Positions 41,300-50,897 of a stretch of DNA of 64,000 bases are shown piece after piece (position 1 is the stretch's first letter; each line of letters begins with the position of its first letter). The stretch is from Gracilinema caldarium (lineage in GTDB: Bacteria > Spirochaetota > Spirochaetia > Treponematales > Breznakiellaceae). The translations under genes and the position numbers were made by a program. Where the stretch lies: NCBI RefSeq assembly GCF_029265695.1, contig NZ_JAJUHW010000002.1:79674-143673 (forward strand), written 5' to 3'. The notes beneath the pieces were generated by a model that worked only from the letters and a program-made list of their open reading frames with translations, made no database searches and was not told the origin of the DNA.

Positions 41300-42229
41300 A
41301 TGAAGAAGACAGAAACACAGGAATATCTTGAACTATCACCGGAAGTGGACTCGGCGCTCCGGGATGGCCGGCCGGTAGTTGCCCTGGAATCCACTATTAT
41401 CAGCCATGGCATGCCCTACCCCAAAAATGTGGAAACCGCCCTGCAGGTGGAAGCCCAGGTCCGCTCAAAGGGAGCTATACCCGCAACCATTGCAATTATG
41501 AACGGAAAGCTTAAAGCGGGGCTTACTACGGATGAGATTGAGTTCCTTGGCAAAAAGGGCTTGGCTGTCATAAAGTCAAGCCGTCGTGACATCCCCTTTG
41601 TGCTTGCGAAAAAAGAAACCGGTGCAACAACCGTGGCGGCTACCATGATTGTCGCTCACATGGCAGGAGTACGGATCTTCGCTACCGGCGGCATCGGCGG
41701 GGTTCATCGCTTTGCCCAGGAAACCTTCGATATTTCGGCTGATTTGGAAGAGCTTGCCCGGACAAGCGTTGCTGTGATCTGTGCAGGGGCTAAAAGTATT
41801 CTCGATTTAGGGCTCACTCTGGAATACCTGGAAACTCGAGGGGTTCCTGTTATTGGATATAAAACCAAGGAACTCCCCGCTTTTTATTGCAGGGAATCGG
41901 GTTTCCCCGTGGATTACCGGCTTGATACGCCTGAAGAAATTGCCCAGGTCTTGTCCCTTAAATGGCAGACCGGGCTCGAGGGCGGCGTAGTTATCGCAAA
42001 TCCTATTCCGGAAGCCTATGCGCTTCCTAAAGCGGATATAGATCGGATCATTGAACAAGCCCTATCCGAAGCCCGCAGCCGCGGCATAAAGGGAAAAGAA
42101 ACAACTCCGTTTCTCCTTGCCAAAATAGTGGAACTTTCCGGTGGAAAAAGTCTCGAAGCTAACATACAATTGGTATTGAACAATGCATCCCTTGCAGCCC
42201 AAATTGCTGCAAAGCTTGCGGAACGATAG
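41300..42229 (+). CDS. psuG: Pseudouridine-5'-phosphate glycosidase
   Basis: VVALESTIISHGMPYPKNVETALQVE, GATTVAATMIVAHMAGVRIFATGGIGGVHR, VICAGAKSILDLGLTLEYLETRGVPVIGY. Confidence 0.95.
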   Translation: MKKTETQEYLELSPEVDSALRDGRPVVALESTIISHGMPYPKNVETALQVEAQVRSKGAIPATIAIMNGKLKAGLTTDEIEFLGKKGLAVIKSSRRDIPFVLAKKETGATTVAATMIVAHMAGVRIFATGGIGGVHRFAQETFDISADLEELARTSVAVICAGAKSILDLGLTLEYLETRGVPVIGYKTKELPAFYCRESGFPVDYRLDTPEEIAQVLSLKWQTGLEGGVVIANPIPEAYALPKADIDRIIEQALSEARSRGIKGKETTPFLLAKIVELSGGKSLEANIQLVLNNASLAAQIAAKLAER

Positions 42230-42274
42230 AGCTTTTACATGCTGGCCGGTTCAAGCCGGCCGCGGAGATCCTTC

Positions 42275-43336
42275 ATGGTCGCAGTTTCCGCTGATACAAC
42301 CCAGGATTTACACAAGAGTTTTACTGAAGCAGAAGTATTTAAACTCGCTCCGGGAAACAGGGTCCTTATTATAAGCGATTTTCATATGGGAGACGGCGGC
42401 CGCTCAGATGATCTATTAAAAAATGGAAACCTGATACAGGACATCCTAGAAAAGTACTATCTTACCCAGGACTGGTACCTCGTACTGAACGGCGATATCG
42501 AAGAACTGCAGCGCTATTCCTATTCAAAGATTCGGTCCTATTGGGGTAAGCTCTACGAAATATTTGATGCATTCTATAAAAAAGGACGGCTTTTTAAAAT
42601 TCTTGGCAATCATGATGAGGATCTGGTTCTGGAAAAACGGTATCCTTATCCGCTGCTCGGTTCTCTGAAAATTGAGACACCGGTTATTCCCGTGTATGTT
42701 TTTCACGGGCACCAGACATCAAAAGTATACACCAATTATAATCATATTATACGGGCCAGTCTTCGCTATTTTCTAAAACCCTTGGGTATCCGCAATATAT
42801 CTTCTGGCCGCAGCCCGCGGCACCGGTTTTCAGTAGAAAAAAAAGCCTATAACTACGCTCGGAACAACGGTATTATTTCTGTTATTGGGCACACCCACCG
42901 TCCCCTGTTTGAATCCCTCGGCCGGTTTGATTATATCAAATTTGAAATTGAACGGCTGTGCAGGGAATATCCCCTGGCTGCTGGGGAAGATAGAAAACGC
43001 ATAGCCGACGAAGTCCTTTTTCTCAGGATAGAACTGGCTAAGCTTAAACGATCCGAACGGCGGAATAGCTTAAAGGAAAGCCTGTATGGAGATGAACTTC
43101 CGGTCCCGTGTCTATTTAATTCCGGTTCTGTTATCGGGAAGAAGGGCATCAATGCAATAGAACTAGATAGCAGCAATATTTCATTGGTCTATTGGTTCAC
43201 CGAAGGGAAGGGGAAAAAGTTTGTTCGCCGCGGTTCTTATACGATCGAACCGCTTGCGGGAACAGAACAGCGGCGTTCTGTCTTAAATACGGATCGCCTC
43301 GATTATATCATGGCTAAAATTGAGTTATTAGGATGA
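42275..43336 (+). CDS. Calcineurin-like metallophosphoesterase
   Basis: VLIISDFHMGDGGRSDD, VLNGDIEELQ, ILGNHDEDLV, VFHGHQTSK, VIGHTHRPLFE; ATG 42275 has an SD (GGAG), ORF track start is 42239. Confidence 0.88.
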   Translation: MVAVSADTTQDLHKSFTEAEVFKLAPGNRVLIISDFHMGDGGRSDDLLKNGNLIQDILEKYYLTQDWYLVLNGDIEELQRYSYSKIRSYWGKLYEIFDAFYKKGRLFKILGNHDEDLVLEKRYPYPLLGSLKIETPVIPVYVFHGHQTSKVYTNYNHIIRASLRYFLKPLGIRNISSGRSPRHRFSVEKKAYNYARNNGIISVIGHTHRPLFESLGRFDYIKFEIERLCREYPLAAGEDRKRIADEVLFLRIELAKLKRSERRNSLKESLYGDELPVPCLFNSGSVIGKKGINAIELDSSNISLVYWFTEGKGKKFVRRGSYTIEPLAGTEQRRSVLNTDRLDYIMAKIELLG

Positions 43337-43377
43337 AATCCTTGACGCATAGGCCACCTTGGGGCAATATTAGCAAG

Positions 43378-43410
43378 GGGCTTTCTCTGTAAAACAAGGT
43401 AAAGCCCTTT
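43378..43410 (+). terminator. Candidate rho-independent terminator after metallophosphoesterase gene
   Basis: GGGCTTT-...-AAAGCCCTTTT. Confidence 0.4.
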
Positions 43411-43417
43411 TACACTA

Positions 43418-43560
43418 GAGGCTCTTTCAAAACTCAGGGAGTTTTGAAAGAGCTACCTTAAAAACCGCGATTTGGCGCAGCGGTTGCAACGCAACCGCAA
43501 GCAATCGCAAAGCCAATTTCAAGACGCGAAGCGTAGTGACAGACTTTTGAAATTGGCTCA
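43418..43560. repeat. Structured intergenic element with three nested hairpins and imperfect terminal inverted repeats (MITE-like or structured RNA)
   Basis: 15-bp arms 43421-43435/43439-43453; nested GCGATT/AATCGC (43467-43472/43503-43508) and GCGGTTGC/GCAACCGC (43480-43487/43491-43498); AGCCAATTTCAA/TTGAAATTGGCT (43511-43522/43547-43558) enclosing ACGC-GAA-GCGT. Confidence 0.6.
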
Positions 43561-43586
43561 CTGTGCCATAAAAAAGGGGAACCAGA

Positions 43587-44219
43587 GTGGCTGGCTATGG
43601 AACACAACGCATTTTAGGCAGAGTTATCGTTCTCATTATTCTTATTATTGTGCTCGCCATCGGTGGTCTTGTCTGGTTTGATTATTTAGCAATTATCGAT
43701 GCAAAGGCCATCCTGAGTCCCCTCTATTCTGCCCTTGGTCTAAAACCTCGAACCCAGCAGAGTCTTACCGATACACAGGCTATTTCCATTGATGCGGAAC
43801 GCCTGGCAGTGCGACTAGAAGAACTGAATCTCAGAAGTATCGAACTAGATAAACGGGAAGCGGAACTCAAGAAAAAAGAAGCTGAAATAGACCAAAAGGC
43901 CCAGGAATTACAGGATAGACAAAAAGCGCAGGATGAACGGGAAAAAACCTTTAACCTTACGGTCCAACAGTTCGAAAATAGAAGGGTAAACATCGAACAG
44001 AATTCGAGATACCTGGTCGGTATGCCGCCGGACAAGGCGGTAAAAATTTTAGCAGCCATGGATGACCAGGATATTATCGATGTGTTCCGGATGACCGAGG
44101 AAATCGCTCAGAAGGAGGGTAAGGCCTCCCTGGTTGCCTACTGGCTCTCACTGCTGCCGGCCGAACGTTCTGCCGAACTGCAGCGAAAGATGGCTGGAAA
44201 GCCCCGGACCCTGAATTGA
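43587..44219 (+). CDS. flbB: Spirochete flagellar protein FlbB
   Basis: GTG start; one N-terminal TM, coiled coil (LEELNLRSIELDKREAELKKKEAEIDQKAQELQDRQ), MgtE-N-like C-term; position directly upstream of fliK-flgD-flgE. Confidence 0.85.
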   Translation: MAGYGTQRILGRVIVLIILIIVLAIGGLVWFDYLAIIDAKAILSPLYSALGLKPRTQQSLTDTQAISIDAERLAVRLEELNLRSIELDKREAELKKKEAEIDQKAQELQDRQKAQDEREKTFNLTVQQFENRRVNIEQNSRYLVGMPPDKAVKILAAMDDQDIIDVFRMTEEIAQKEGKASLVAYWLSLLPAERSAELQRKMAGKPRTLN

Positions 44220-44276
44220 GCCCCCCTTTCCTTCCCCGGTCACCGGCCGTCCGGTGTTTCGGGAGGAGGAAGGACC

Positions 44277-45581
44277 GTGCTTGCAGTCCCCAATGCATCC
44301 ACCATATCGCAGACTCAAAAGTCAAAACAGGGGCAGCGTAATTCAACTCTGTTCAAATCAAACCAATGTTCAGGATCCTTCGAAGGTATTCTAAAAAAAT
44401 TACAGTCCTTCGGAAACGGCAACACCGACTCTGGCGCTGAAATTGCGAGCAAGGAAAAATCTGTCTCTAAGTCGGGAACGGCGGACAAGCAAAGGTCTTT
44501 GCAATCAGTAAAGGCCAAAGCCGAAGGGACTAATAATAAAAAAGTGCCTCAGCAGCAAACGGAGAAGCGCTCGCCTTTTGATCCGCTCCATAGCGCCTTA
44601 CAGAAAAATATCCATGAAGGTATTAGTACATCGAACCTGTCGCTTAAAGAAACAGAAGGCATTCAGCAAAAGAAAAAAGATTCCTCAGGCGAAACAAGCG
44701 ATCCAGGTACTGTCCTATCTCGTCAGGGTATTTCAAAGCAAAATGAACTTACAAAGCAGGGCCGAAACGGCAGGGCCGTACAAGATACTGGATCTGACCA
44801 AAACCTGGCAATCCTTGCGTCTCAAAATGGAAGCCTAGTCCAGTCCCGGCAAAGTACGATTAAAGCGGAAAAACAAGATGATGTAAGTAGTACACAGGAA
44901 AAAAGAACGGAAAAAGTGCGGGACCGACGGAAGGAACGGATAGATATAGAAGTCTATGACCTCAGGACCCAAAGCGCAGAACAGAAGGCAAAACAGAACG
45001 AAATAAGTAGCGCCGCCGAAGGAAACACGAAAACCGCTGAGTTGACCGTCCATCTTAAAGAAGAGGGTATAAAAAAGGACAAGGGAGACTCATGGACAGC
45101 ACCGCTTAGTCCCTCCCGTTCTTTTCAAGATATGCTTGCCCAGGAACTAAGAACCTCCTTAAACGGCGATATAGTAAAACATGCATCAATGGTACTTAAA
45201 GATGGAGGGGAAGGGCTTATCAGGCTGAACCTAAAACCTGAATCTCTCGGCAACATTAGAATAAAACTTGAAATGGCGGACAATAAGGTTTCTGGCCATA
45301 TCGTCGTGGAAAGCGAAGAAGCTCTGCGGGCCTTTGAAAAAGAACTCCATTCTCTCGAGCAGGCTTTCAAAGATGGGGGATTCCAGGGGGCAAGTCTTGA
45401 AATTTCTGTGTCTGCCGATGGCCGCGGTTCAGGCCACGGGAGACAGGACAATCTGCAGCAACCCTTCTATTCAGAGCGGCTTGTAGCAGGCACGTATAGC
45501 GAGACGGTGTCTGATGTGCCGCTCTCCCAGAATAGCCAATTAAGTTCTGGAACAAATGTATCGATAAATATGTTAGCCTAA
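44277..45581 (+). CDS. fliK: Flagellar hook-length control protein
   Basis: Low-complexity N-term, C-term GLIRLNLKPESLGNIRIKLEMADNKVSGHIVVESEEALRAFEKEL; upstream of flgD. Confidence 0.88.
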   Translation: MLAVPNASTISQTQKSKQGQRNSTLFKSNQCSGSFEGILKKLQSFGNGNTDSGAEIASKEKSVSKSGTADKQRSLQSVKAKAEGTNNKKVPQQQTEKRSPFDPLHSALQKNIHEGISTSNLSLKETEGIQQKKKDSSGETSDPGTVLSRQGISKQNELTKQGRNGRAVQDTGSDQNLAILASQNGSLVQSRQSTIKAEKQDDVSSTQEKRTEKVRDRRKERIDIEVYDLRTQSAEQKAKQNEISSAAEGNTKTAELTVHLKEEGIKKDKGDSWTAPLSPSRSFQDMLAQELRTSLNGDIVKHASMVLKDGGEGLIRLNLKPESLGNIRIKLEMADNKVSGHIVVESEEALRAFEKELHSLEQAFKDGGFQGASLEISVSADGRGSGHGRQDNLQQPFYSERLVAGTYSETVSDVPLSQNSQLSSGTNVSINMLA

Positions 45582-45594
45582 GGAGGCCATACTG

Positions 45595-46044
45595 ATGGAA
45601 CTGAATGCAACCCTGAATGCCCAGGAACAATCACTGCTTCGCATGCAGGTGGATAGTTTTAACAAAGCGATTGAGCAGGGCAAAAAGACAAGTCAGAATT
45701 TGGGAAAAGATGATTTTATAAAAATCCTTATTACCCAGCTCACCCATCAGGATCCAACGGCACCGATGGAAGACAAGGAATTTATAGCCCAAATGGCCCA
45801 GTTTTCGTCCCTGGAACAAATGACCAATATGGCGCAGGACTTTAACCGTCTTGCCAATATGCTGTCCGGCAGCGAAGCTACGAGCTCCCTGGGAAAGGCG
45901 GTAGAACTGACCGATGGTGATAAAGTGATAAATGGAGTAGTGCAGGCTGTTACCAGGGGTGCAGTCCCCCAGGTTTTGGTCAACGGCAACTACTATATCT
46001 GGGAACAGGTTACTAAAGTGTACACCAATGCGGATAAGGAGTAA
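45595..46044 (+). CDS. flgD: Flagellar hook assembly scaffolding protein FlgD
   Basis: LGKDDFIKILITQLTHQDPTAPMEDKEFIAQMAQFSSLEQM. Confidence 0.96.
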   Translation: MELNATLNAQEQSLLRMQVDSFNKAIEQGKKTSQNLGKDDFIKILITQLTHQDPTAPMEDKEFIAQMAQFSSLEQMTNMAQDFNRLANMLSGSEATSSLGKAVELTDGDKVINGVVQAVTRGAVPQVLVNGNYYIWEQVTKVYTNADKE

Positions 46045-46050
46045 TGGCTT

Positions 46051-47451
46051 ATGATGCGATCATTGTATTCCGGTGTAGCGGGTTTACAGAATCACCAGGT
46101 CCGTATGGATGTGGTGGGTAACAATATTTCTAATGTTAATACTACGGGCTTTAAAAAAGGAAGGGTCAATTTCCAAGACCTCTTGTATCAGCAGATGTCC
46201 GGTGCTGCTCGGCCCACCGAAGAGGTAGGCGGCGTGAATCCCAAAGAAGTCGGTCTTGGAATGATGATTGCTTCCATCGATACGATACATACCCAGGGAT
46301 CCTTGCAGACTACCGGTGTTGGTACCGATTTGGCCATCCAGGGACAGGGCTTTTTTGTACTTAAAAATGGAGAGAAGTCCTTTTACACCCGGGCTGGTGC
46401 TTTTAGTCTTGATCGGGACGGAACGCTGGTAAACCCTGCGAATGGAATGCGAGTCCAAGGTTGGATGGCCCGGGATGTGGGCGGAACAACTAGAATTGAT
46501 ACTGCCCGGGATGTGGAGGACCTCATTATTCCTGTTGGCTCCAAGGATCCCGCAAAGGCAACCAGTTCTGTAAATTTTGCTTGTAACTTGGATAAACGTA
46601 CGCCGGAAATTCCAGAGAATGCTGGACCCGGTGCAATTCTTGACGGAACATGGAGCACGGACTTTAAAATTTACGATAACTTTGGTCAGGAACACACATT
46701 ACGTGTAGATTTTACTCGAGTTCCCGGCCAAAATAACCAGTGGCAGGGACGGGTAACGGTCGATCCAGAAGGGCAGACACCAACCAATACAGCGGTTGGC
46801 TTGGCTCCGGGAACCACCGCAGCTGGTGGTCCAAATATCTTTACAATCACTTTTTCAAATCTTGGAACTCTGGCAGGTGTTACCGATGCCAACGGTAATC
46901 AGTCCCCAACAGAAGGGGATGTCAATGTCCGTGTAGCCTTTGATGTTCAAGGATCTACTCCGGGAGCCGATGGTAACCTGTTACGGCAGGAATTTAATAT
47001 AAACCTGGGGAGAATTGGCAGTGTAGTCAATACAGTAACCCAGTTTGCTGAAAAGAGTTCCACCAAGGCTTTCATGCAGGATGGTTATCCCATGGGATAT
47101 CTTGAAAATTTCAAGATTGATCAGAGTGGAATTATTACCGGCGTTTATTCAAATGGAACCAACCGGCTCATTGGACAAGTAGCAATGGCTAGTTTTACAA
47201 ATCCTGGAGGTCTTGAAAAGGCTGGCGAGAATACCTATGTGGTGTCCAATAACTCAGGTCTTGCTAACATAAGTCCCTCTGGCATCGCAGGTAAAGGAAA
47301 ATTGATTGCGGGAGCATTGGAAATGTCTAATGTGGATCTGGCAGAGCAGTTCACCGATATGATCGTAACTCAGCGTGGATTCCAAGCTAACTCCAAGACA
47401 ATACAGACATCGGACCAGATGCTCCAGGAACTCTTAACCTTGAAACGATAA
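46051..47451 (+). CDS. flgE: Flagellar hook protein FlgE
   Basis: [48 protein letters not shown]-term [37 protein letters not shown]. Confidence 0.98.
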   Translation: MMRSLYSGVAGLQNHQVRMDVVGNNISNVNTTGFKKGRVNFQDLLYQQMSGAARPTEEVGGVNPKEVGLGMMIASIDTIHTQGSLQTTGVGTDLAIQGQGFFVLKNGEKSFYTRAGAFSLDRDGTLVNPANGMRVQGWMARDVGGTTRIDTARDVEDLIIPVGSKDPAKATSSVNFACNLDKRTPEIPENAGPGAILDGTWSTDFKIYDNFGQEHTLRVDFTRVPGQNNQWQGRVTVDPEGQTPTNTAVGLAPGTTAAGGPNIFTITFSNLGTLAGVTDANGNQSPTEGDVNVRVAFDVQGSTPGADGNLLRQEFNINLGRIGSVVNTVTQFAEKSSTKAFMQDGYPMGYLENFKIDQSGIITGVYSNGTNRLIGQVAMASFTNPGGLEKAGENTYVVSNNSGLANISPSGIAGKGKLIAGALEMSNVDLAEQFTDMIVTQRGFQANSKTIQTSDQMLQELLTLKR

Positions 47452-47470
47452 TATGATACAGTAGGACCGC

Positions 47471-47668
47471 ATGATACAGGTAACGAGGCTTGACGGAACA
47501 GAATATTACATCAATCCCCATCAGATTGAGTCTATCGAGACACATCCTGATACTACCCTGGTCATGCTGTCCGGTAAAAAAGTTGTTGTGAAAGAAACTA
47601 CTGAACAGATTTTAAAGCGAATCATCGATTACAGAAAACTGATAGGCGGATTCAAGAACGAGGAGTAA
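47471..47668 (+). CDS. flbD: Flagellar protein FlbD
   Basis: MIQVTRLDGTEYYINPHQIESIETHPDTTLVMLSGKKVVVKETTEQI. Confidence 0.95.
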   Translation: MIQVTRLDGTEYYINPHQIESIETHPDTTLVMLSGKKVVVKETTEQILKRIIDYRKLIGGFKNEE

Positions 47669-47674
47669 CAGACC

Positions 47675-48457
47675 ATGGATTTAGCGACTATAATCGGGTT
47701 AGTCGGTGCTTTTACCATGCTGGTAATGTCTATCTTTACCTCGGGCGGTACAATTTTAACCTACATGGACTTACCCTCATTCTTGATGGTCGTTGTAGGC
47801 TCCTATTTTACCTTGTTTATCAACTTTAGTATGTCTGAAACCCTGGGTATTTTTAAGGTAATCGGACTAGCTTTCAAGATTCCCAATTTTGGTGAACAAG
47901 CAATCATAACAAAATTAATGGCCTTTTCTGAACGAGCACGACGAGAAGGTCTGCTTGCATTGGAAGAAGAACTGGAAGATCTAGACGATGAATTTATGAA
48001 GAAAGGTCTTCGGTTGGTTGTTGACGGTACAGATGCTGAAATAATTCGCACATTGATGGAAACAGAATTAAATCAGATGCAAGCAAGGCATGCGGTTAAA
48101 ATGAATCTTGTAGATTCCTGGTCTAAACTCGCGCCTGGTTTGGGAATGTTGGGTACCGTTACCGGTCTTATCGCTATGATGAAAAATCTTGAAGATAAAA
48201 GTGCTATTGGTCCAAATATGGCAGTTGCGCTCATTACAACTTTTTATGGCGCAATCATGGCTAATATTATTTTGATCCCCATACTTGGAAAATTAAAAGT
48301 TCAGGATGAATCAGAGACCCAGGTAAAAGAAATGATCATTGAAGGTGTTCTTTCTATTCAAGCTGGCGATAATCCCCGTATTTTGGCACTAAAACTGTTA
48401 TCCTTCCTCTCACCGAATGTACGCAAATCGGTAGAAGCCGAGATCCTTAAGGACTAG
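47675..48457 (+). CDS. motA: Flagellar motor stator protein MotA
   Basis: GLVGAFTMLVMSIFTSGGTILTYMDLPSFLMVVVGSYF; WSKLAPGLGMLGTVTGLIAMMKNL. Confidence 0.97.
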   Translation: MDLATIIGLVGAFTMLVMSIFTSGGTILTYMDLPSFLMVVVGSYFTLFINFSMSETLGIFKVIGLAFKIPNFGEQAIITKLMAFSERARREGLLALEEELEDLDDEFMKKGLRLVVDGTDAEIIRTLMETELNQMQARHAVKMNLVDSWSKLAPGLGMLGTVTGLIAMMKNLEDKSAIGPNMAVALITTFYGAIMANIILIPILGKLKVQDESETQVKEMIIEGVLSIQAGDNPRILALKLLSFLSPNVRKSVEAEILKD

Positions 48458-48460
48458 GAT

Positions 48461-49195
48461 ATGGCAAAAAAGCAAAAGAAATCCGAGGGTGGGGGAGGAG
48501 CTCCGGAATGGATGGTTACCTATTCTGACATGGTTACCCTTCTGCTTACCTTTTTTGCAGCCCTCTTTAATGTATCCGAAGTAGATGAAGTTCAATTGCA
48601 GCAAATGATTTCTTCCCTCAACAATATTGGCATGGGGGCTATGGAAGGAGGAGCAACACTCACTGCTGGTCGAAATGCTGATTTAGGAAACACTATCATG
48701 TCTCTTCCTTCAATGGAAAAGGGAAAATCAATGTCTACGGCAAAGAAAAAGGCCACCAGTCTTTTTGCCCCCGAAGTAAAGTCCAATAAAGTAAGAATAA
48801 CAAGTGATGAACGGGGCCTCGTTATAAGCCTAGCCTCAGATGCCTTTTTTGCACCCGCCAGCGCTCAAATAAACATAGAAGAAACAAGGGATATACTGCT
48901 CCGTCTTGGAGCATTGTTAAACTCAGAGGAATTACAGGGCCGAAAATTCCGTATCGAAGGCCATACCGACGCCACTCCCGTGGATCCGAACGGCCCCTGG
49001 CCGTCAAATTGGGATCTTTCTACTGCCAGATCTATTAACGTACTGAGATATCTTACCGATATTGGAGTAGAGGAGAAGCGGTTCCAAGTGGCCGGATTCG
49101 CCGATACCATGCCGGTGGCTTCCAATGATACGCCAGAAGGCAGGGCATACAATAGGCGAGTCGATATTGTCGTTCTGGACGAAGGCCATTTATAA
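48461..49195 (+). CDS. motB: Flagellar motor protein MotB
   Basis: EWMVTYSDMVTLLLTFFAALFNVSEVD; OmpA-like FRIEGHTDATPV...NVLRYLTDIGVEEKRFQVAGFADTMPV. Confidence 0.96.
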   Translation: MAKKQKKSEGGGGAPEWMVTYSDMVTLLLTFFAALFNVSEVDEVQLQQMISSLNNIGMGAMEGGATLTAGRNADLGNTIMSLPSMEKGKSMSTAKKKATSLFAPEVKSNKVRITSDERGLVISLASDAFFAPASAQINIEETRDILLRLGALLNSEELQGRKFRIEGHTDATPVDPNGPWPSNWDLSTARSINVLRYLTDIGVEEKRFQVAGFADTMPVASNDTPEGRAYNRRVDIVVLDEGHL

Positions 49196-49230
49196 CAGTT
49201 TGCCAAAGCAACCTGTTTATCCTTTCCTAT

Positions 49231-49259
49231 TTGCACTACCGCTTTTTTTCGTATATTAT
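49231..49259 (+). promoter_or_regulatory. Possible internal sigma70-like promoter upstream of fliL (TTGCAC-N17-TATTAT)
   Basis: TTGCAC 49231-49236, 17-bp spacer, TATTAT 49254-49259 within the 90-bp motB-fliL gap. Confidence 0.3.
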
Positions 49260-49285
49260 TATCGAAAACATGGAGGTACTTCGCC

Positions 49286-49843
49286 ATGGCTGAAGACCAG
49301 GATGAGCTTAATCTTGATGATACCGAATCTACAATAGAGAGTGCCCCAAAGAAAGGTTCAGGTCTGGGCGGGATTCTCCCCACTATCCTTAAATTCGTCG
49401 CTATCGGTCTTGGTGCTCTTATTTTTATAGTCACTGTCTCGGTTATTACCTATCGCATTATGGCCGGATCTGGAAAGCCTCAAACTACGGTATCAGCCGA
49501 GGCAGATCCGTTCCAGCCCAAAAAACCAGTCTATTCCTGGTTTACTACAATCGGTGTTGTACGAACTCGTACCAACGATCCAACGCCCTATTCGGTGGTT
49601 GTCAATGTCATTATCGGTTATGAGCTGAATGACAAAAATGCCCAGACAGAATTGACCAACCGCTTATATGAGCTCAAGGACTTTGTCAGAAAATATTTCA
49701 GCAATAAATCCGCTAAGGATCTCAAGCCTGAGAATGAGCAGGCTTTAAAAAATGAAATTAAGCAGTTGCTTAATGATTTTATTTTACAAAATGCGAAGGC
49801 TAAGGAAATATTGTTTCAACAGCTCGATGTAGTTGAAATGTAA
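49286..49843 (+). CDS. fliL: Flagellar basal body-associated protein FliL
   Basis: Single TM, position motB-fliL-fliM, FliL C-terminal domain ELKDFVRKYFSNKSAKDLKPENEQALKNEIKQLLNDFI. Confidence 0.92.
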   Translation: MAEDQDELNLDDTESTIESAPKKGSGLGGILPTILKFVAIGLGALIFIVTVSVITYRIMAGSGKPQTTVSAEADPFQPKKPVYSWFTTIGVVRTRTNDPTPYSVVVNVIIGYELNDKNAQTELTNRLYELKDFVRKYFSNKSAKDLKPENEQALKNEIKQLLNDFILQNAKAKEILFQQLDVVEM

Positions 49844-49865
49844 TGAATAAAGGTGGAAGAACCGC

Positions 49866-50897
49866 ATGACCGAAGTACTGTCACAGGAAGAGATAGACCA
49901 GCTTCTGACCGCAATCAACGCCGGAGATGCAGAACCCGAGGCATTTAAGCCCGCGACAGATACTCGTAAGATAAAAATATATGACTTTAAACGGCCTGAC
50001 AAATTTTCTAAAGAGCAGATCCGTACCGTTTCGATTATGCACGAAACCTTTGCCCGGCTTACCACCACATCCTTGTCGGCCAATTTGCGGAGCATGGTAC
50101 ATGTCCATGTTGCTTCGGTAGACCAGCTTACCTATGAAGAATTTATCCGTTCAATTCCGACACCCACAACCTTGGCAATTATCAATATGGATCCCCTCAA
50201 AGGTAACGCAATTCTGGAAATAGACCCTGCGGTTACCTTTTCTATAATTGACCGCTTGTTCGGAGGTACCGGAGAAGGTACTAAGGTGCAGCATGAATTA
50301 ACCGACATTGAACAGTCGGTTATGGAAGGAATTATCGTCCGGATCCTCGGTAATATGCGCGAAGCCTGGGCAACGGTCATAGACCTCCGACCCCGGCTTG
50401 GCCAAATAGATACTAATCCGCAATTTGCCCAGATTGTACCCCCTACGGAAATGGTGGTTCTTGTTACTTTGGAAACAAAGGTAGGCGAAGTGGAAGGGAT
50501 GATGAATTTCTGTATTCCCTACCTCACCATTGAACCAATTATCGGTAAACTTTCTGCCCAGTACTGGTACTCTTCGGTTCGCCGCGGTACCACCACGGAA
50601 AACCTTAATATCTTAAAAGAAAAGCTCTCTTCGGTAGATGTTAATGTGGTTGCCGAGGTCGGCAAAATCCAGATACCTGTGCGGGATGTACTTTCTCTGC
50701 GGGTCGGGGATGTTATAAGGTTGTATAATGTTCGTGTAGGAGATCCGATGACGCTTAATGTGGGAAATAAAAAGAAATTTCTTTGCAGACCCGGTGTTAT
50801 CGGTAAAAAAATGGCTGTACAGATAGTAAAGAAGTTAGCTGAGCTTGAACAGGAAGAGTTCGAGGAACTTGCATCAGAAGGAGAAGAAAACATATGA
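49866..50897 (+). CDS. fliM: Flagellar motor switch protein FliM
   Basis: VLSQEEIDQLL...YDFKRPDKFSKEQIRTVSIMHETFARLTTTSLSANLRSMV. Confidence 0.98.
   Translation: MTEVLSQEEIDQLLTAINAGDAEPEAFKPATDTRKIKIYDFKRPDKFSKEQIRTVSIMHETFARLTTTSLSANLRSMVHVHVASVDQLTYEEFIRSIPTPTTLAIINMDPLKGNAILEIDPAVTFSIIDRLFGGTGEGTKVQHELTDIEQSVMEGIIVRILGNMREAWATVIDLRPRLGQIDTNPQFAQIVPPTEMVVLVTLETKVGEVEGMMNFCIPYLTIEPIIGKLSAQYWYSSVRRGTTTENLNILKEKLSSVDVNVVAEVGKIQIPVRDVLSLRVGDVIRLYNVRVGDPMTLNVGNKKKFLCRPGVIGKKMAVQIVKKLAELEQEEFEELASEGEENI

Noticed and set aside
42244-42261. GGCCGG-ttcaag-CCGGCC hairpin before the metallophosphoesterase gene
   Set aside because: Short GC hairpin without a U-run; it lies upstream of a better start at 42275 and I cannot argue for a specific function.
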